From Nocardiopsis listeri (GTDB lineage Bacteria > Actinomycetota > Actinomycetes > Streptosporangiales > Streptosporangiaceae): a DNA stretch of 38,749 nt. Where the stretch lies: the NCBI RefSeq assembly GCF_020741345.1, contig NZ_DYZD01000300.1, positions 1-38,749 on the forward strand, written 5' to 3'. Positions 31,267-38,749 of the stretch are shown in pieces. The notes beneath the pieces were generated by a model. That model did no database searches, was not told the origin of the DNA, and worked only from the letters and a program-made list of their open reading frames with translations. Position 1 is the first letter of the stretch. Each line of letters opens with the position of its first letter. The translations under genes were made by a program, and so were the position numbers.

Positions 31267-32204
31267 CACACCTCCCAGCGCAGTCGACGCCGGAGCACGA
31301 GGTAACCGGCGATGGTGGTGGCGCTGATCAGGGCCATGACGACGCCTACGGCGGAGGCGTGGCCGGCTCGGCCCTCACCGAACGCCGTGCGGTAGAGCAG
31401 AGTGCTCAGCATGTCCGTGGAACCGGCGGGGCCGCCCTGGGTGAGGATGTACACGTAGTCGAAGACCAGGAACGACCAGATGATGGTCATCAGCAGCAGA
31501 AAGACCAGGGTCGGCCTGATACCCGGCAGGGTGACGTGCCAGAACTCGCGCCAGCGCCCCGCCCCGTCCAGGCGGGCCGCCTCGTACAGGGCCGGGTTGA
31601 CCGACTGCATGGCGGCCAGGAAGAGCATGACCAGGAAGCCCCACCACTGCCAGTTGTTGATGAGGGCGATGGCGCCCAGCGCCAGTTGCGGGTCGCCGAG
31701 CGGGTTGAGGTCGCTCACCCCCGGCACCCCGAAGGAGTCCAGGACGGGGATGAGCCCGGCCGTCGGGCTGAGGATCTGCCGCCAGACGGCCGCCGAGACG
31801 ACCGTGGCCACCACGTACGGGATGAAGAACAGGGTCTGGAAGAGGAGCCGCCCCCGACGGATGCGACTGAGCAGGTAGGCGCCCAACAGGCCCATGCTCA
31901 TGGGCACCGTGAGGAAGAACAGCGTCCACAGCAGGTTGTGACCGAGCGCGCCGACGAAGGCGTCGTCCCCGGTCAACGCGACGTAGTTCTCCCAACCGAC
32001 GAAGGACGGGGGGTTGATCCCGTCCCAGTCGGTGAACGAATACGCCACCGAGGTCAACGCCGGTCCGGCGATCACCAGGACGTTGACGATCAACAAGGGT
32101 GCCAGGAACAGGAGCCCGGTCAGGCGGCGACGCCTGTCGTTGCGGGCCGGCGAGGGACGCGGTGTGGCTGTTCCCCCGCCGGCCACGTGAGTGGTGGTGG
32201 ACAT
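31266..32204 (-). CDS. ABC sugar transporter permease (MalF type)
   Basis: A 312-aa CUT1-family permease with a basic cytoplasmic N-terminus, six transmembrane helices and the EAA loop EAARLDGAGRWREFWHVTLPGIRPT. It pairs with the MalG-type protein encoded downstream, with which it overlaps by one base. It is 24 bases after the solute-binding protein gene. ATG at 32204; the ribosome-binding site is weak. The sugar specificity cannot be judged from the permease. Confidence 0.92.
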   Translation of the reverse strand: MSTTTHVAGGGTATPRPSPARNDRRRRLTGLLFLAPLLIVNVLVIAGPALTSVAYSFTDWDGINPPSFVGWENYVALTGDDAFVGALGHNLLWTLFFLTVPMSMGLLGAYLLSRIRRGRLLFQTLFFIPYVVATVVSAAVWRQILSPTAGLIPVLDSFGVPGVSDLNPLGDPQLALGAIALINNWQWWGFLVMLFLAAMQSVNPALYEAARLDGAGRWREFWHVTLPGIRPTLVFLLLMTIIWSFLVFDYVYILTQGGPAGSTDMLSTLLYRTAFGEGRAGHASAVGVVMALISATTIAGYLVLRRRLRWEV

Positions 32205-32228
32205 CCGGTGGGTTTTTCCGTTCCCTGT

Positions 32229-33584
32229 CTACTGGGGCGTGAAGGGCGCGGGGGCCGCGCCCGCACCGAGTTCCTGGTGGAAGGTCGAGTCCAGGATCTC
32301 CGTGTACTCCTTGGGCGACATGTCACCGGTGATGACCTTGTCGAACTCGGTGTACAGCGCGGTGTTGGTCTCGGGCGGCAGGAAGGTCCAGCTCGCGTAA
32401 CCGAGGTTCTCCGATTCGGGGATCTGCTCGTACAGGCGCTGGACCCTGGGGTCGGTGCCCTCGGGGAAGTCGGTGGGCTCGTAGGCGACCGGCGGCGGGT
32501 TCTCCCCCTGCTCGGCGAGGTACTCCAGGGAACGAGTGGTGTCCCCCATGATGTGGTCCAGGAAGGCCGCCGCGGCGTCGGGGTCGGTGCTGCCGGAGTC
32601 GATCGACAGCGCGGTCCCGATCGCGAGGGGGAACACACCGGGGTCGACGCCGTCGGCCAGGGAGGGAAGCGGCGCCCAGTCCCAGTCCTGGGGATCGTTG
32701 CCCGAGTCGGTGAAGAAGCTCCCCATGGAAGCGAAGCTCCAGGTGCCGCTCATGTACATCGCCACGTCACCGGTGGCCAGCCCGGTGCACATGTCGGGGT
32801 CGGTGTTGGTGAAGTAACGGTCGGCTCCGCCGCCCCACCAACCCTTGTCCAGCTGCGACTTCATCGACTGGATGAGGTCGACCACGGCCGGGTCGGACCA
32901 GTCGCGGTCACCGGTGAGCACGTCGTACAGGAAGTGCGGGCCCAGCCCGGCGTTGAGCAGGCAGGTCAGGTACCACTCGCTCTGGGCGGGGTAGCCGCTG
33001 TTGCCCGCGCCGACCGGGATCATGCCCTTGGAGTCGGCCTCCTCGCAGAGGTCCTCGAACTCGGCCTTGGTCGTGGGAGGCGTCCAGCCGTTGTCCTCGA
33101 AGACGGTCCGGTTGTAGTACAGGACCATGGAACCGTAGCTGGTGGGAACGGAGTGGAGACGGTCGTCCACCCGGCTCAGCTGTGTCGCCCAGGGCAGCAG
33201 GCGGTCCTCCCACCCGTACTCGGTCGCGTAGTCGTCCAGTTCGAGGGTCTTGAGCCCTTGAGCGTAGTTGACCGAGGTGGAGGGGCCTGGCGAGTAGATG
33301 ATGTCCGGGGCGTTCCCGGAGGAGACCGCGGTGTCGGTGAGCGAGGCCAGGTCGGTGAGCTGCTTGGTCGACATGCTCACCGAGTACGAGGTGGACTCGT
33401 TGAAGGTGTCGATGAACTGGGAGCGGAAGTACTCCTCGGTCTCGGGCGTGGGGAAGGCACCCCAGTACTCGATACCGGACGAGGAACCGCCCCCGGAGCT
33501 TCCGCAGCCCGTCAGGAGCCAGGCTCCGGCGAACGCTCCTCCCGCGAGCTTGAACATGTCACGGCGGGGAAGTTGGTAGGTCAC
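32229..33584 (-). CDS. Extracellular solute-binding lipoprotein, sugar type
   Basis: A 451-aa substrate-binding protein of the CUT1 (family 1) type. The signal peptide has a twin-arginine-like start (LPRRDMFKLAGG) and the lipobox LLTGC, so it is probably exported by Tat and anchored by lipid at Cys27. A Gly/Ser-rich linker follows, then the binding domain (EYWGAFPTPETEEYF...). It captures the ligand and presents it to the two permeases. GTG start at 33584 with AAAGGA upstream, 18 bases after lacI, so all four genes are likely one transcript. The nearby ADP-ribosylglycohydrolase genes hint at a ribosylated ligand (inference). Confidence 0.92.
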   Translation of the reverse strand: MTYQLPRRDMFKLAGGAFAGAWLLTGCGSSGGGSSSGIEYWGAFPTPETEEYFRSQFIDTFNESTSYSVSMSTKQLTDLASLTDTAVSSGNAPDIIYSPGPSTSVNYAQGLKTLELDDYATEYGWEDRLLPWATQLSRVDDRLHSVPTSYGSMVLYYNRTVFEDNGWTPPTTKAEFEDLCEEADSKGMIPVGAGNSGYPAQSEWYLTCLLNAGLGPHFLYDVLTGDRDWSDPAVVDLIQSMKSQLDKGWWGGGADRYFTNTDPDMCTGLATGDVAMYMSGTWSFASMGSFFTDSGNDPQDWDWAPLPSLADGVDPGVFPLAIGTALSIDSGSTDPDAAAAFLDHIMGDTTRSLEYLAEQGENPPPVAYEPTDFPEGTDPRVQRLYEQIPESENLGYASWTFLPPETNTALYTEFDKVITGDMSPKEYTEILDSTFHQELGAGAAPAPFTPQ

Positions 33585-33602
33585 GGGGGTCCTTTTGGGT
33601 CG

Positions 33603-34610
33603 TCAGGTCGATTCGCGGACGATGAGTTTTTGGGGGAGCACGACCTCGCGCACACCTTCACTGGGGGTGCCGGAGAGGCGGTCGAGGAGGAGACGGGCAC
33701 AGGCACGGCCTATCTCCAGGGCGGGGTTGTGCACGGTGGTGAGTCGCGGCGTCACGAGCGAGGCGGCCTCGATGTCGTCGTAGCCGGTGACGGCGACGTC
33801 GCCGGGGACGGTCAGTCCCCTTTCGCGGATCGCGTCCATGGCACCGACGGCCATCAGGTCGTTTCCGCAGACCAGGGCCTCTGGCCTCCGGTCCAGGTTC
33901 AACAACGCGTGCGAGCCCCTCGCCCCACCGGTGCGGGTGAAGGGCCCCGCGGTGATGAGCTCCTCGTCCACCTCCAGGCCGAACTCCCGAAGGGCCCGAC
34001 GGTAACCGGCCAGGCGCAGTCGCCCGGGTGCGCTGTCGGGATCGCCGTTGACCAACCCGATCCTGCGATAGCCGAGCTCCAGCAGGTGTGCGACCACATC
34101 GGCCATGCCACCGGTGTCGTCGGCGCGCACGATGTCACCGAAACGCGGATCCAGTTCGCCGCTGAGTCGCACCAGCGCGGTCCCGGCGGCGGTGATGTCG
34201 TTGAAGTGACGATCCTGAGCGTTCAGCGACGCGAGGACGACGCCGTCGACCCTGCGGTTCAGTAGGTGGCCGATCACCGAGTCCAGGTCCTGGGTGGACC
34301 CCTGGGCCACACAGACGGAGATCAAGAATCCCTCGGGTTGCAGAACCTCCTGCAACCCCGCCGCCATCAGCGGATAGAACGGGTTGGTGACGTCGGAGAC
34401 GACCAGGGCGACCGCGTGGCTACGACCGGTGCGCAGTCCACGCGCCGAGGGATCGGGGCGGTACCCCAGTTCTTCGATGACCCGGAGGACCTTGGCCTTG
34501 GTGCGTTCACTCACCGGCCTACGACCGCTCAGAACGTGGGAGACGGTCGTGACACTCACCGCCGCGGCGGCCGCGACATCGGCGATGCCGACGCGGTGTT
34601 CCTTGCTCAT
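33603..34610 (-). CDS. LacI-family transcriptional regulator
   Basis: A 335-aa repressor. The N-terminal helix-turn-helix is GIADVAAAAAVSVTTVSHVLSG with the hinge helix (GYRPDPSARGLRTG), followed by a periplasmic-binding-like ligand domain (SHAVALVVSDVTNPFYPLMAAGLQEV ... DDIEAASLVTPRLTTV). ATG at 34610 with GGAG eight bases upstream; a GTG at 34619 is possible. It is the first gene of the ABC operon and divergent from the ADP-ribosylglycohydrolase pair. Two GCAAAACG sites in the shared spacer are probable operators, so it likely controls both units and itself. Confidence 0.92.
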   Translation of the reverse strand: MSKEHRVGIADVAAAAAVSVTTVSHVLSGRRPVSERTKAKVLRVIEELGYRPDPSARGLRTGRSHAVALVVSDVTNPFYPLMAAGLQEVLQPEGFLISVCVAQGSTQDLDSVIGHLLNRRVDGVVLASLNAQDRHFNDITAAGTALVRLSGELDPRFGDIVRADDTGGMADVVAHLLELGYRRIGLVNGDPDSAPGRLRLAGYRRALREFGLEVDEELITAGPFTRTGGARGSHALLNLDRRPEALVCGNDLMAVGAMDAIRERGLTVPGDVAVTGYDDIEAASLVTPRLTTVHNPALEIGRACARLLLDRLSGTPSEGVREVVLPQKLIVREST

Positions 34611-34629
34611 CGTCCCCACTCCGACGCAT

Positions 34630-34643
34630 GCAAAACGTCTTGC
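34630..34643. promoter_or_regulatory. LacI-type operator 1
   Basis: GCAAAACGTCTTGC, an almost perfect palindrome with the central ACGT expected of LacI-family sites, 20 bases upstream of the lacI ATG. The flanking ATGCAAAACG is repeated at operator 2. Confidence 0.65.
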
Positions 34644-34749
34644 GAATTTCCGAGCCTCATGGTGTCGAAATCACCCCGAACTGTCAAACAAGCAACCTGT
34701 ATGCCCCTTTGCCCCTGCTCTGAGCTCATGTCATCCTGGTCCGGCTTAT

Positions 34750-34763
34750 GCAAAACGATGTGA
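34750..34763. promoter_or_regulatory. LacI-type operator 2
   Basis: GCAAAACGATGTGA, preserving the half-site ATGCAAAACG of operator 1 but with a poorer second half. It lies 11 bases before the first ADP-ribosylglycohydrolase ATG and exactly 120 bases from operator 1, so looping or dual control of the divergent promoters is possible. Confidence 0.5.
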
Positions 34764-34773
34764 GAGGACTCCG

Positions 34774-35772
34774 ATGGTCACGCGTGACCGGTGCCGAGGG
34801 GCACTGTTGGGGTTGGCCGTGGGCGACGCCATGGGGGCGCCCACCGAGGGCATGACCCCGGAGGCCATCCACGCCGCACACGGACGTGTCGAGGGTTTCC
34901 TCCACACCCGGGCTTCGGGAACCGATGACACCGAGTACGCGGTGTTGTGCGCCCAAGGGCTGCTCGCCCACGGTCGCCGGTTGACCTCGAACGACGTCGC
35001 GGCCGTATGGACACGGGCCGTGCTGTCCCAGGAAGGGGGTTTCCACGGGGCCGGCTTCAGCGAGATGGGCGCCATCGCCAACCTCCGGGCCGGGGTCGCC
35101 CCGCCCGTGAGCGGCAACGACAACCACGAATCGTGGAGCGATGGCGCGGCCATGAGAGTGGCGCCCATCGGCATCCTGTGCGCCGGTGACCCCGCGGAGG
35201 CGGCCCGACTGGCTCGTGAGGACGCCCAGGTCAGTCACGCCGCGGACGGGATCTACGGAGCGCAGGCCATCGCCGCGGCCGTGGCGCGCGCCCTGGTGAC
35301 CGACGACCACACCGAGGTCATCGCCGCCGGCCTCGCCGCGGTGGCCGAGGACACTTGGACCGCCAGGCTCCTTCGACGGGCCCTGGACGTGGCGTCCCAT
35401 GCATCCACCATGGCCGAAGCCGAGCGGGAGCTCTACCGTCGGATCCCGCTCTTCCACTACCCCTGGCCCGACAGCGCCCCCGAGGCGGTGGCCCTGTCCT
35501 TCGGGCTCTTCGCCGCGGCCGAGGGCGCCTTCATCCCCAGCGTGGTGAGCGCCGTCAACATCGGCCGGGACTCGGACACGATCGCGGCCATGGCGGGGGC
35601 GATGGCCGGAGCGCTGCACGGTGACGCCGCCATCCCCCCCGCGTGGCGGACCAAGGTCAGGCAGGTCTCCGGCGTCTGTGTGACCGCGACCGCCGGCACC
35701 GACCTGGTGGAGCTGGCCGACGCCCTGTACGAGGCATCCCAGGGGAACGAGGAGTACGAGAATGCGATCTGA
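34774..35772 (+). CDS. ADP-ribosylglycohydrolase-family protein, copy 1
   Basis: A 332-aa all-helical hydrolase of the ARH/DraG family, which removes ADP-ribose (or related ribosyl groups) from proteins or small molecules using two metal ions. Metal-binding segments are complete: GDAMGAP at the N-terminus, TDDT (50-53) and RDSDT (265-269). ATG at 34774 with GAGAGG upstream; the longer upstream open frame crosses the operators and is unlikely to be translated. It overlaps copy 2 by 11 bases. Placement opposite a LacI-controlled sugar importer suggests a catabolic role on an imported ribosyl compound (inference). Confidence 0.9.
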   Translation: MVTRDRCRGALLGLAVGDAMGAPTEGMTPEAIHAAHGRVEGFLHTRASGTDDTEYAVLCAQGLLAHGRRLTSNDVAAVWTRAVLSQEGGFHGAGFSEMGAIANLRAGVAPPVSGNDNHESWSDGAAMRVAPIGILCAGDPAEAARLAREDAQVSHAADGIYGAQAIAAAVARALVTDDHTEVIAAGLAAVAEDTWTARLLRRALDVASHASTMAEAERELYRRIPLFHYPWPDSAPEAVALSFGLFAAAEGAFIPSVVSAVNIGRDSDTIAAMAGAMAGALHGDAAIPPAWRTKVRQVSGVCVTATAGTDLVELADALYEASQGNEEYENAI

Positions 35773-36817
35773 GAACGCTCGCGGCGCCCTGCTCGGCCTG
35801 GCGATGGGCGACGCCCTGGGCCTGCCCGCGGAGTACCACCGCCACGCCCGCGCCGGTTGGGGTCGCGGCGTGCTGTGGGAGAAGAACATCGACCTGGACC
35901 GCCAACGGATCTCCCGGCCCCTTCTACCCTTCGTTCCAGGACACACCGAGCTCAACCCGTTGTCCGGGACCGATGACACCGAGACCGCGGCCACCGCCGC
36001 GCTCATCCTGTTGGAAGCCGGTGCGCACGACCTCCACGCGCTGTTCCAGGAGTGGCGCACGCACTACGTGGCCACCGAGGACGTCTGGTGCGGGATCGCC
36101 GAGCGAGGCGCCGTCCTCCAGGCCCTGGAAGGCCGGGTGCCGCCGGAGACGGGGACCGACAACCCGGTCTACTGGGACGACGGGGCGGTACCGGCCGCGG
36201 TGTCCGTCGGTCTGTTCCACTCGGGTGACACCGAGAACGCCACCAAGGTGGCCACGGATTACGCACGTATCACGCACGACCGTGACGGGGTGTGGGCGGC
36301 GGGTGCGATGGCGCACGCCATCGCCGCCCTGTCCGCGGAAGAGCACCTCACCGTGGCCCTGGCGGAGGCCGAGCGCACCATCCCGGACGACAGTTGGCTG
36401 CACCGCGGCTTCGAACGCGCCGCGGCCATCGCCCCCGGCCACGCGAAGGGTGCTTTCGCGATGGTCCCATCCCTGATCGACGCCTTCGGACGCCCCGACT
36501 ACAGTCACGGTGGCGTGGCACCCGAGACCCTTCCGCTCGCCTTCGCCATCACACGCCTGGTCGAGGGGGATCTCGCGTCCGGTCTGCAGACCGCGGCCCT
36601 TTTCCCACGCCAGTCCGACAGCCTGCCCGCGATGGTGGGTGCCCTGTGCGGAGCGGCCGGTGGCGAGAACGCGGTCCCCGAAACCTGGCGGAACCACGTG
36701 GACCTGGTCGAAGGGGTCCTCCTGCCCAGGGTGGCCGGTCACCGCCTGACCGAACTGGCGGACCGGCTGACGAGACCTCGTGCGGCCACGGAGCACCCCG
36801 ACGCGTCCACGCGCTGA
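35762..36817 (+). CDS. ADP-ribosylglycohydrolase-family protein, copy 2 (altered metal site)
   Basis: A 351-aa paralogue of copy 1, starting 11 bases inside its end. GDALGLP and TDDT (70-73) are present, but the C-terminal metal motif reads RQSDS (283-287) where copy 1 has RDSDT: the first Asp is Gln and the Thr is Ser. Enzymes of this family need that Asp for one metal ion, so activity may be changed or lost. The middle of the protein also has a different substrate-loop region (GWGRGVLWEKNIDLDRQ). It could be a modified-specificity partner of copy 1. ATG at 35762. Confidence 0.88.
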   Translation: MRSENARGALLGLAMGDALGLPAEYHRHARAGWGRGVLWEKNIDLDRQRISRPLLPFVPGHTELNPLSGTDDTETAATAALILLEAGAHDLHALFQEWRTHYVATEDVWCGIAERGAVLQALEGRVPPETGTDNPVYWDDGAVPAAVSVGLFHSGDTENATKVATDYARITHDRDGVWAAGAMAHAIAALSAEEHLTVALAEAERTIPDDSWLHRGFERAAAIAPGHAKGAFAMVPSLIDAFGRPDYSHGGVAPETLPLAFAITRLVEGDLASGLQTAALFPRQSDSLPAMVGALCGAAGGENAVPETWRNHVDLVEGVLLPRVAGHRLTELADRLTRPRAATEHPDASTR

Positions 36818-36844
36818 CCCGGGACCCGATCCGGTCCCGCGATT

Positions 36845-36881
36845 CCGGCGGCCACACGGTGTGAACGGCTGTGGCCGCCGG
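36845..36881 (+). terminator. Terminator of the ADP-ribosylglycohydrolase operon
   Basis: A perfect 12-bp stem CCGGCGGCCACA / TGTGGCCGCCGG with a 13-base loop, 27 bases after the stop of copy 2. Confidence 0.75.
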
Positions 36882-37107
36882 TCGGCTCCCACATCCGCGC
36901 GTCGCGTCGATGAAGTCCAACCATCGGTCCACACGGGTCGAGATCCGTTCCTCGGTCATGGTCCGGGGCAGGTTCTCGACCACCGAGGGCGGCACCTGAG
37001 CAGTGGTCGACTCTTCGCCGTCAGACTCACCATCGTGATTCGTTCACCTCGAGCAGTCGGGTGACCTTCACAGTCTTCCTCCCCTTCCGGACGGGCGCAG
37101 GGCAGGC
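36882..37107. other. Gap with possible degraded coding fragment
   Basis: 226 bases after the terminator and beyond the stop of the minus-strand SDR. On the minus strand one frame reads VPPSVVENLPRTMTEERIST and then RVDRWLDFIDATRG, which has a protein-like composition but no start, ribosome-binding site or recognised family. It may be a decayed gene end; no call is made. Confidence 0.3.
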
Positions 37108-37953
37108 TCATGAGGAGACTGAGGTGTAGGGGGCCATGTCGTAGGCCTTTTGAACCGGTTCCGGGCGCCTTCCATCGTTGAGCCCCCGATCCCAGAAGCC
37201 GTCGACCTGTTGACGGACCTCGGGTTCCATCTCCTCGGGAAGCACGTGGCGGTAGCGCGTGTCCTGGCCGAGCAGCACCTTGATCGTTGTCTCGAAGACG
37301 GGCTCCGGGTCGTACTGCTCGTGGGGGAAGGACAGCTCGGAGTAGTCGAAGAGGCGCTGGGACGGGTCGTCGCCCCACGTCTTCCACTCCTCGAACATGG
37401 TGTCGTTGAACCCCGTCAGGAACGGCCCAGGGTTGACTGTTGCGACGGTGACACCGAACTCGGCCAGTTCCTGGTCCAACGCGTCGGCGAAGGCCTCCAC
37501 GGCATGCTTGGAACCCGAGTAGGCACCGGTGAACGGATCCGTGGTGAGCCCCGCGACCGAGGACATGAAGACGATCCTGCCGCGCCGACGCGCCGCCATC
37601 CTCTTCGCGAAGCGCTGGGTGAGCAGGACCGGGCCGAACACGTTGACGTCGAACTGCCGGAACAGCCGGTCCTCGGGGATGTCCACGGTCGAGCCGCCCT
37701 CGGAGACACCCGCGTTGTTGAGCAGAACATCGACGTCCCACGTCCAGGCGTGTTGCCGGTCGTCGGGATCGGTCACGTCCAGCTTCTCCACGCGCAGGTC
37801 CGCCCCGCGCGCCTTTGCCTCGAATCGGAGGGAGTTGACCTGCGCGATGATCTCGACGCCGGCGATGACGTCGTGCCCCTGGGACGCGAGCCGCAGGGCG
37901 ATCTCCTTGCCAAAACCCGTACCCGCCCCGGTGATGAGGATCGTTCCGGTCAT
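37108..37953 (-). CDS. Short-chain dehydrogenase/reductase
   Basis: A 281-aa classical SDR with TGAGTGFG (8-15), LLNNAGVSEGG, Ser131/132, Tyr145 and Lys149 (YSGSK), and PGPFLTGFND. The long C-terminal part after residue 180 (WKTWGDDPSQRLFDYSEL...) is a substrate-binding region of the size seen in SDRs annotated as acting on retinol- or steroid-like compounds; the substrate here is unknown. ATG at 37953 with GAAGGG upstream, overlapping (ATGA) the stop of a small upstream ORF. It sits between the ADP-ribosylglycohydrolase operon and the integrase remnant and may be cargo of the former element. Confidence 0.9.
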   Translation of the reverse strand: MTGTILITGAGTGFGKEIALRLASQGHDVIAGVEIIAQVNSLRFEAKARGADLRVEKLDVTDPDDRQHAWTWDVDVLLNNAGVSEGGSTVDIPEDRLFRQFDVNVFGPVLLTQRFAKRMAARRRGRIVFMSSVAGLTTDPFTGAYSGSKHAVEAFADALDQELAEFGVTVATVNPGPFLTGFNDTMFEEWKTWGDDPSQRLFDYSELSFPHEQYDPEPVFETTIKVLLGQDTRYRHVLPEEMEPEVRQQVDGFWDRGLNDGRRPEPVQKAYDMAPYTSVSS

Positions 37954-38126
37954 GGTGTTCCCTTCGATGAGTCGGTAGGTTCCTCGAGGGCCGTGCCGGA
38001 ATGGGTTCGGAGGACGGCTGACGCCGCTTCGGCCACGGCGATATCGCTCGAGGAATCAATTTCCCTAGATTTGACCATTCCCGCGTTTATTATTCGCATG
38101 GCGTCGTCGAGGTCGACTATTGCCAT
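37950..38126 (-). CDS. Small ORF coupled to the SDR gene (58 aa, possible truncated GlcG/HbpS-like)
   Basis: A 58-aa frame starting MAIVDLDDAMRIINAGM, with GGAG five bases before the ATG at 38126. Its TGA overlaps the SDR start by ATGA, which argues for real translation. The N-terminal third faintly resembles the first helix of GlcG/HbpS (DUF336) proteins, which are normally about 140 aa, so it would be truncated. That resemblance is by eye only. An ATG three codons upstream (38135) is an alternative start. Confidence 0.4.
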   Translation of the reverse strand: MAIVDLDDAMRIINAGMVKSREIDSSSDIAVAEAASAVLRTHSGTALEEPTDSSKGTP

Positions 38127-38224
38127 GGGCTCCATCGGTTGGACCGTAAGCCCATGCCCACAGCCGGTCAAGGAACCAGGAAATGGTCGGCGAGCCTTTG
38201 CCCTGAGACAATGAACCCTATTGA

Positions 38225-38613
38225 CGACACCGACACCAGGCACACGAACGCCTGACCGCGGGAGAGCTACGGCAGGACAACAACCTGGCCTTCTGCGCAC
38301 GCAGCGGCGCCCCGCGGTACCGGCACAATATCCTGCGGGAGCCGCGCACGATCATGAGAAATGCGGGGTTGAACGACAAAGAATGGACCGCGCAAGACCT
38401 GCGGCACACATTCGTTCCCTGTTCTTCGACCACGGAATCGGTATCGAGGAGATCTCACTGTTGGTCGGGCACAACGGCACCGACACCACCGAACGCGTCT
38501 ACCGCCGCCGATCGCGACCGGTGCGCCGCTTCGCGGCGACAGCGGTGAACCGGATACCGCACGACGTGGGCTGGCACCCCCATCTGAAACGCAAAGAGGG
38601 GCCCATCGGATGA
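38225..38613 (+). pseudogene. Tyrosine site-specific integrase remnant (5'-truncated, frameshifted)
   Basis: Frame one reads ERLTAGELRQDNNLAFCARS ... NDKEWTAQDLRHTFV. The match then continues in another frame as SLFFDHGIGIEEISLLVGHN ... TERVYRRRSRPV. Together they give the C-terminal catalytic domain of a phage/AICE-type integrase, with box II Arg (LRHTF), His in LVGH and the Tyr nucleophile in ERVY. One missing base near 38,415-38,419 explains the shift. A stop codon precedes the homology, so the N-terminal two-thirds are gone. It cannot be active. It lies 22 bases from the 3' end of tRNA-Pro, the classic integration site. Confidence 0.85.
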
Positions 38614-38625
38614 TGGACCCCTCTT
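38594..38625 (-). terminator. Terminator downstream of tRNA-Pro
   Basis: Stem AAGAGGGG-c-CCATC / GATGG-a-CCCCTCTT with one mismatch and a 4-base loop, followed on the minus strand by CTCTTT. It ends tRNA-Pro transcription and overlaps the last codons of the convergent integrase remnant. Confidence 0.75.
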
Positions 38626-38634
38626 ACTGTTCTG

Positions 38635-38708
38635 TCGGGACGGCGGGATTTGAACCCACGACCCCTTGACCCCCAGTCAAGTGCGCTGCCAAACTGCGCT
38701 ACGTCCCG
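38635..38708 (-). tRNA. tRNA-Pro (anticodon GGG)
   Basis: 74 bases. The acceptor stem CGGGACG (5') pairs with CGTCCCG (3') and the discriminator is A. The D arm is GCGC..GCGC, the anticodon arm CTTGA/TCAAG encloses a 7-base loop with GGG at positions 34-36, and the T arm holds GTTCAAATC. CCA is not encoded. The GGG anticodon reads CCC/CCU proline codons. tRNA-Pro genes are known targets of actinomycete integrative elements such as pSAM2. Confidence 0.93.
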
Positions 38709-38749
38709 TCCGTCGACCGGCGCCTGCGGCGTCGCCAACAGGGAAAACC

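Noticed and set aside
34384-34773. N-terminal extension of ADP-ribosylglycohydrolase copy 1
   Set aside because: It would be translated across lacI antisense sequence and both operators; the family N-terminus and GAGAGG site support the ATG at 34774.
36956-38059. Long minus-strand frame overlapping the SDR at 37108-37953
   Set aside because: Its sequence is Arg/Gly-rich shadow translation of the SDR in another frame.

Overview
The window is chromosomal DNA of a high-G+C actinobacterium. Codon third positions are almost all G or C, GTG starts and 1-4 base stop/start overlaps are common, and several actinobacterial hallmark families are present: a conservon (sensor kinase, Roadblock, DUF742, GTPase, P450), RbpA, and the SCO1664 / DUF3090 / MSMEG_4193-phosphatase / UppP block. 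A Nocardiopsis-like member of Streptosporangiales would fit, but the genus is inference.

Left part (1-7 kb): a minus-strand conservon operon (cvnA-cvnB-cvnC-cvnD) continues into three cytochrome P450 genes. The P450 next to cvnD has lost the near-universal ExxR arginine, as in the CYP157 family; the other two are tandem, canonical, CYP154-like paralogues. A hairpin with a T-run lies in the operon leader. rbpA (+) follows, with a textbook SigR-type promoter, and converges through a long palindromic terminator with a NagD-like HAD phosphatase gene.

Centre (8.7-22 kb): the actinobacterial housekeeping block SCO1664-DUF3090-...-histidine phosphatase-uppP-aldo/keto reductase is split by about 9 kb of co-directional, tightly overlapping accessory genes (10.1-18.8 kb). 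This is the most interesting part of the window. It looks like an uncharacterised RiPP-type gene cluster. It encodes a 60-aa acidic peptide ending in LGG-SRPRAN, two alanine-racemase-fold PLP decarboxylase-like proteins, an agmatinase/arginase-family enzyme with an N-terminal PqqD/RRE-like winged-helix domain, a fold-type-I PLP enzyme, a 2-oxoglutarate/Fe(II) oxygenase with a co-translated paralogue lacking all iron ligands, an MFS exporter and a double-GNAT acetyltransferase. A working model is a leader-guided arginase converting core arginine(s) to ornithine, followed by PLP and oxygenase chemistry, export and self-protection. Every step of that model is inference.

Right-centre (22-30.3 kb): a luciferase-like monooxygenase fused to a BBE-type flavoprotein oxidase, with a divergent MarR regulator and a repeated ACAAAC operator; a RecD2-like protein with degenerate Walker motifs; a lone SDR; the fatty-acid synthase II pair fabG-fabI with a palindromic operator upstream; and a NarL-type response regulator whose sensor kinase survives only as a roughly 60-residue C-terminal stub, cut off at the terminator of the neighbouring ABC operon.

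Right end (30.3-38.7 kb): a LacI-regulated sugar-type ABC importer (lacI, lipoprotein, two permeases) faces a divergent pair of ADP-ribosylglycohydrolase-family genes. Two matching LacI-type operators lie in the shared promoter region, suggesting one regulon for uptake and cleavage of an ADP-ribosyl- or ribosyl-type compound. The window ends with an SDR and a small coupled ORF, then a 5'-truncated and frameshifted tyrosine-integrase remnant beside tRNA-Pro(GGG), the scar of a former integrative element.
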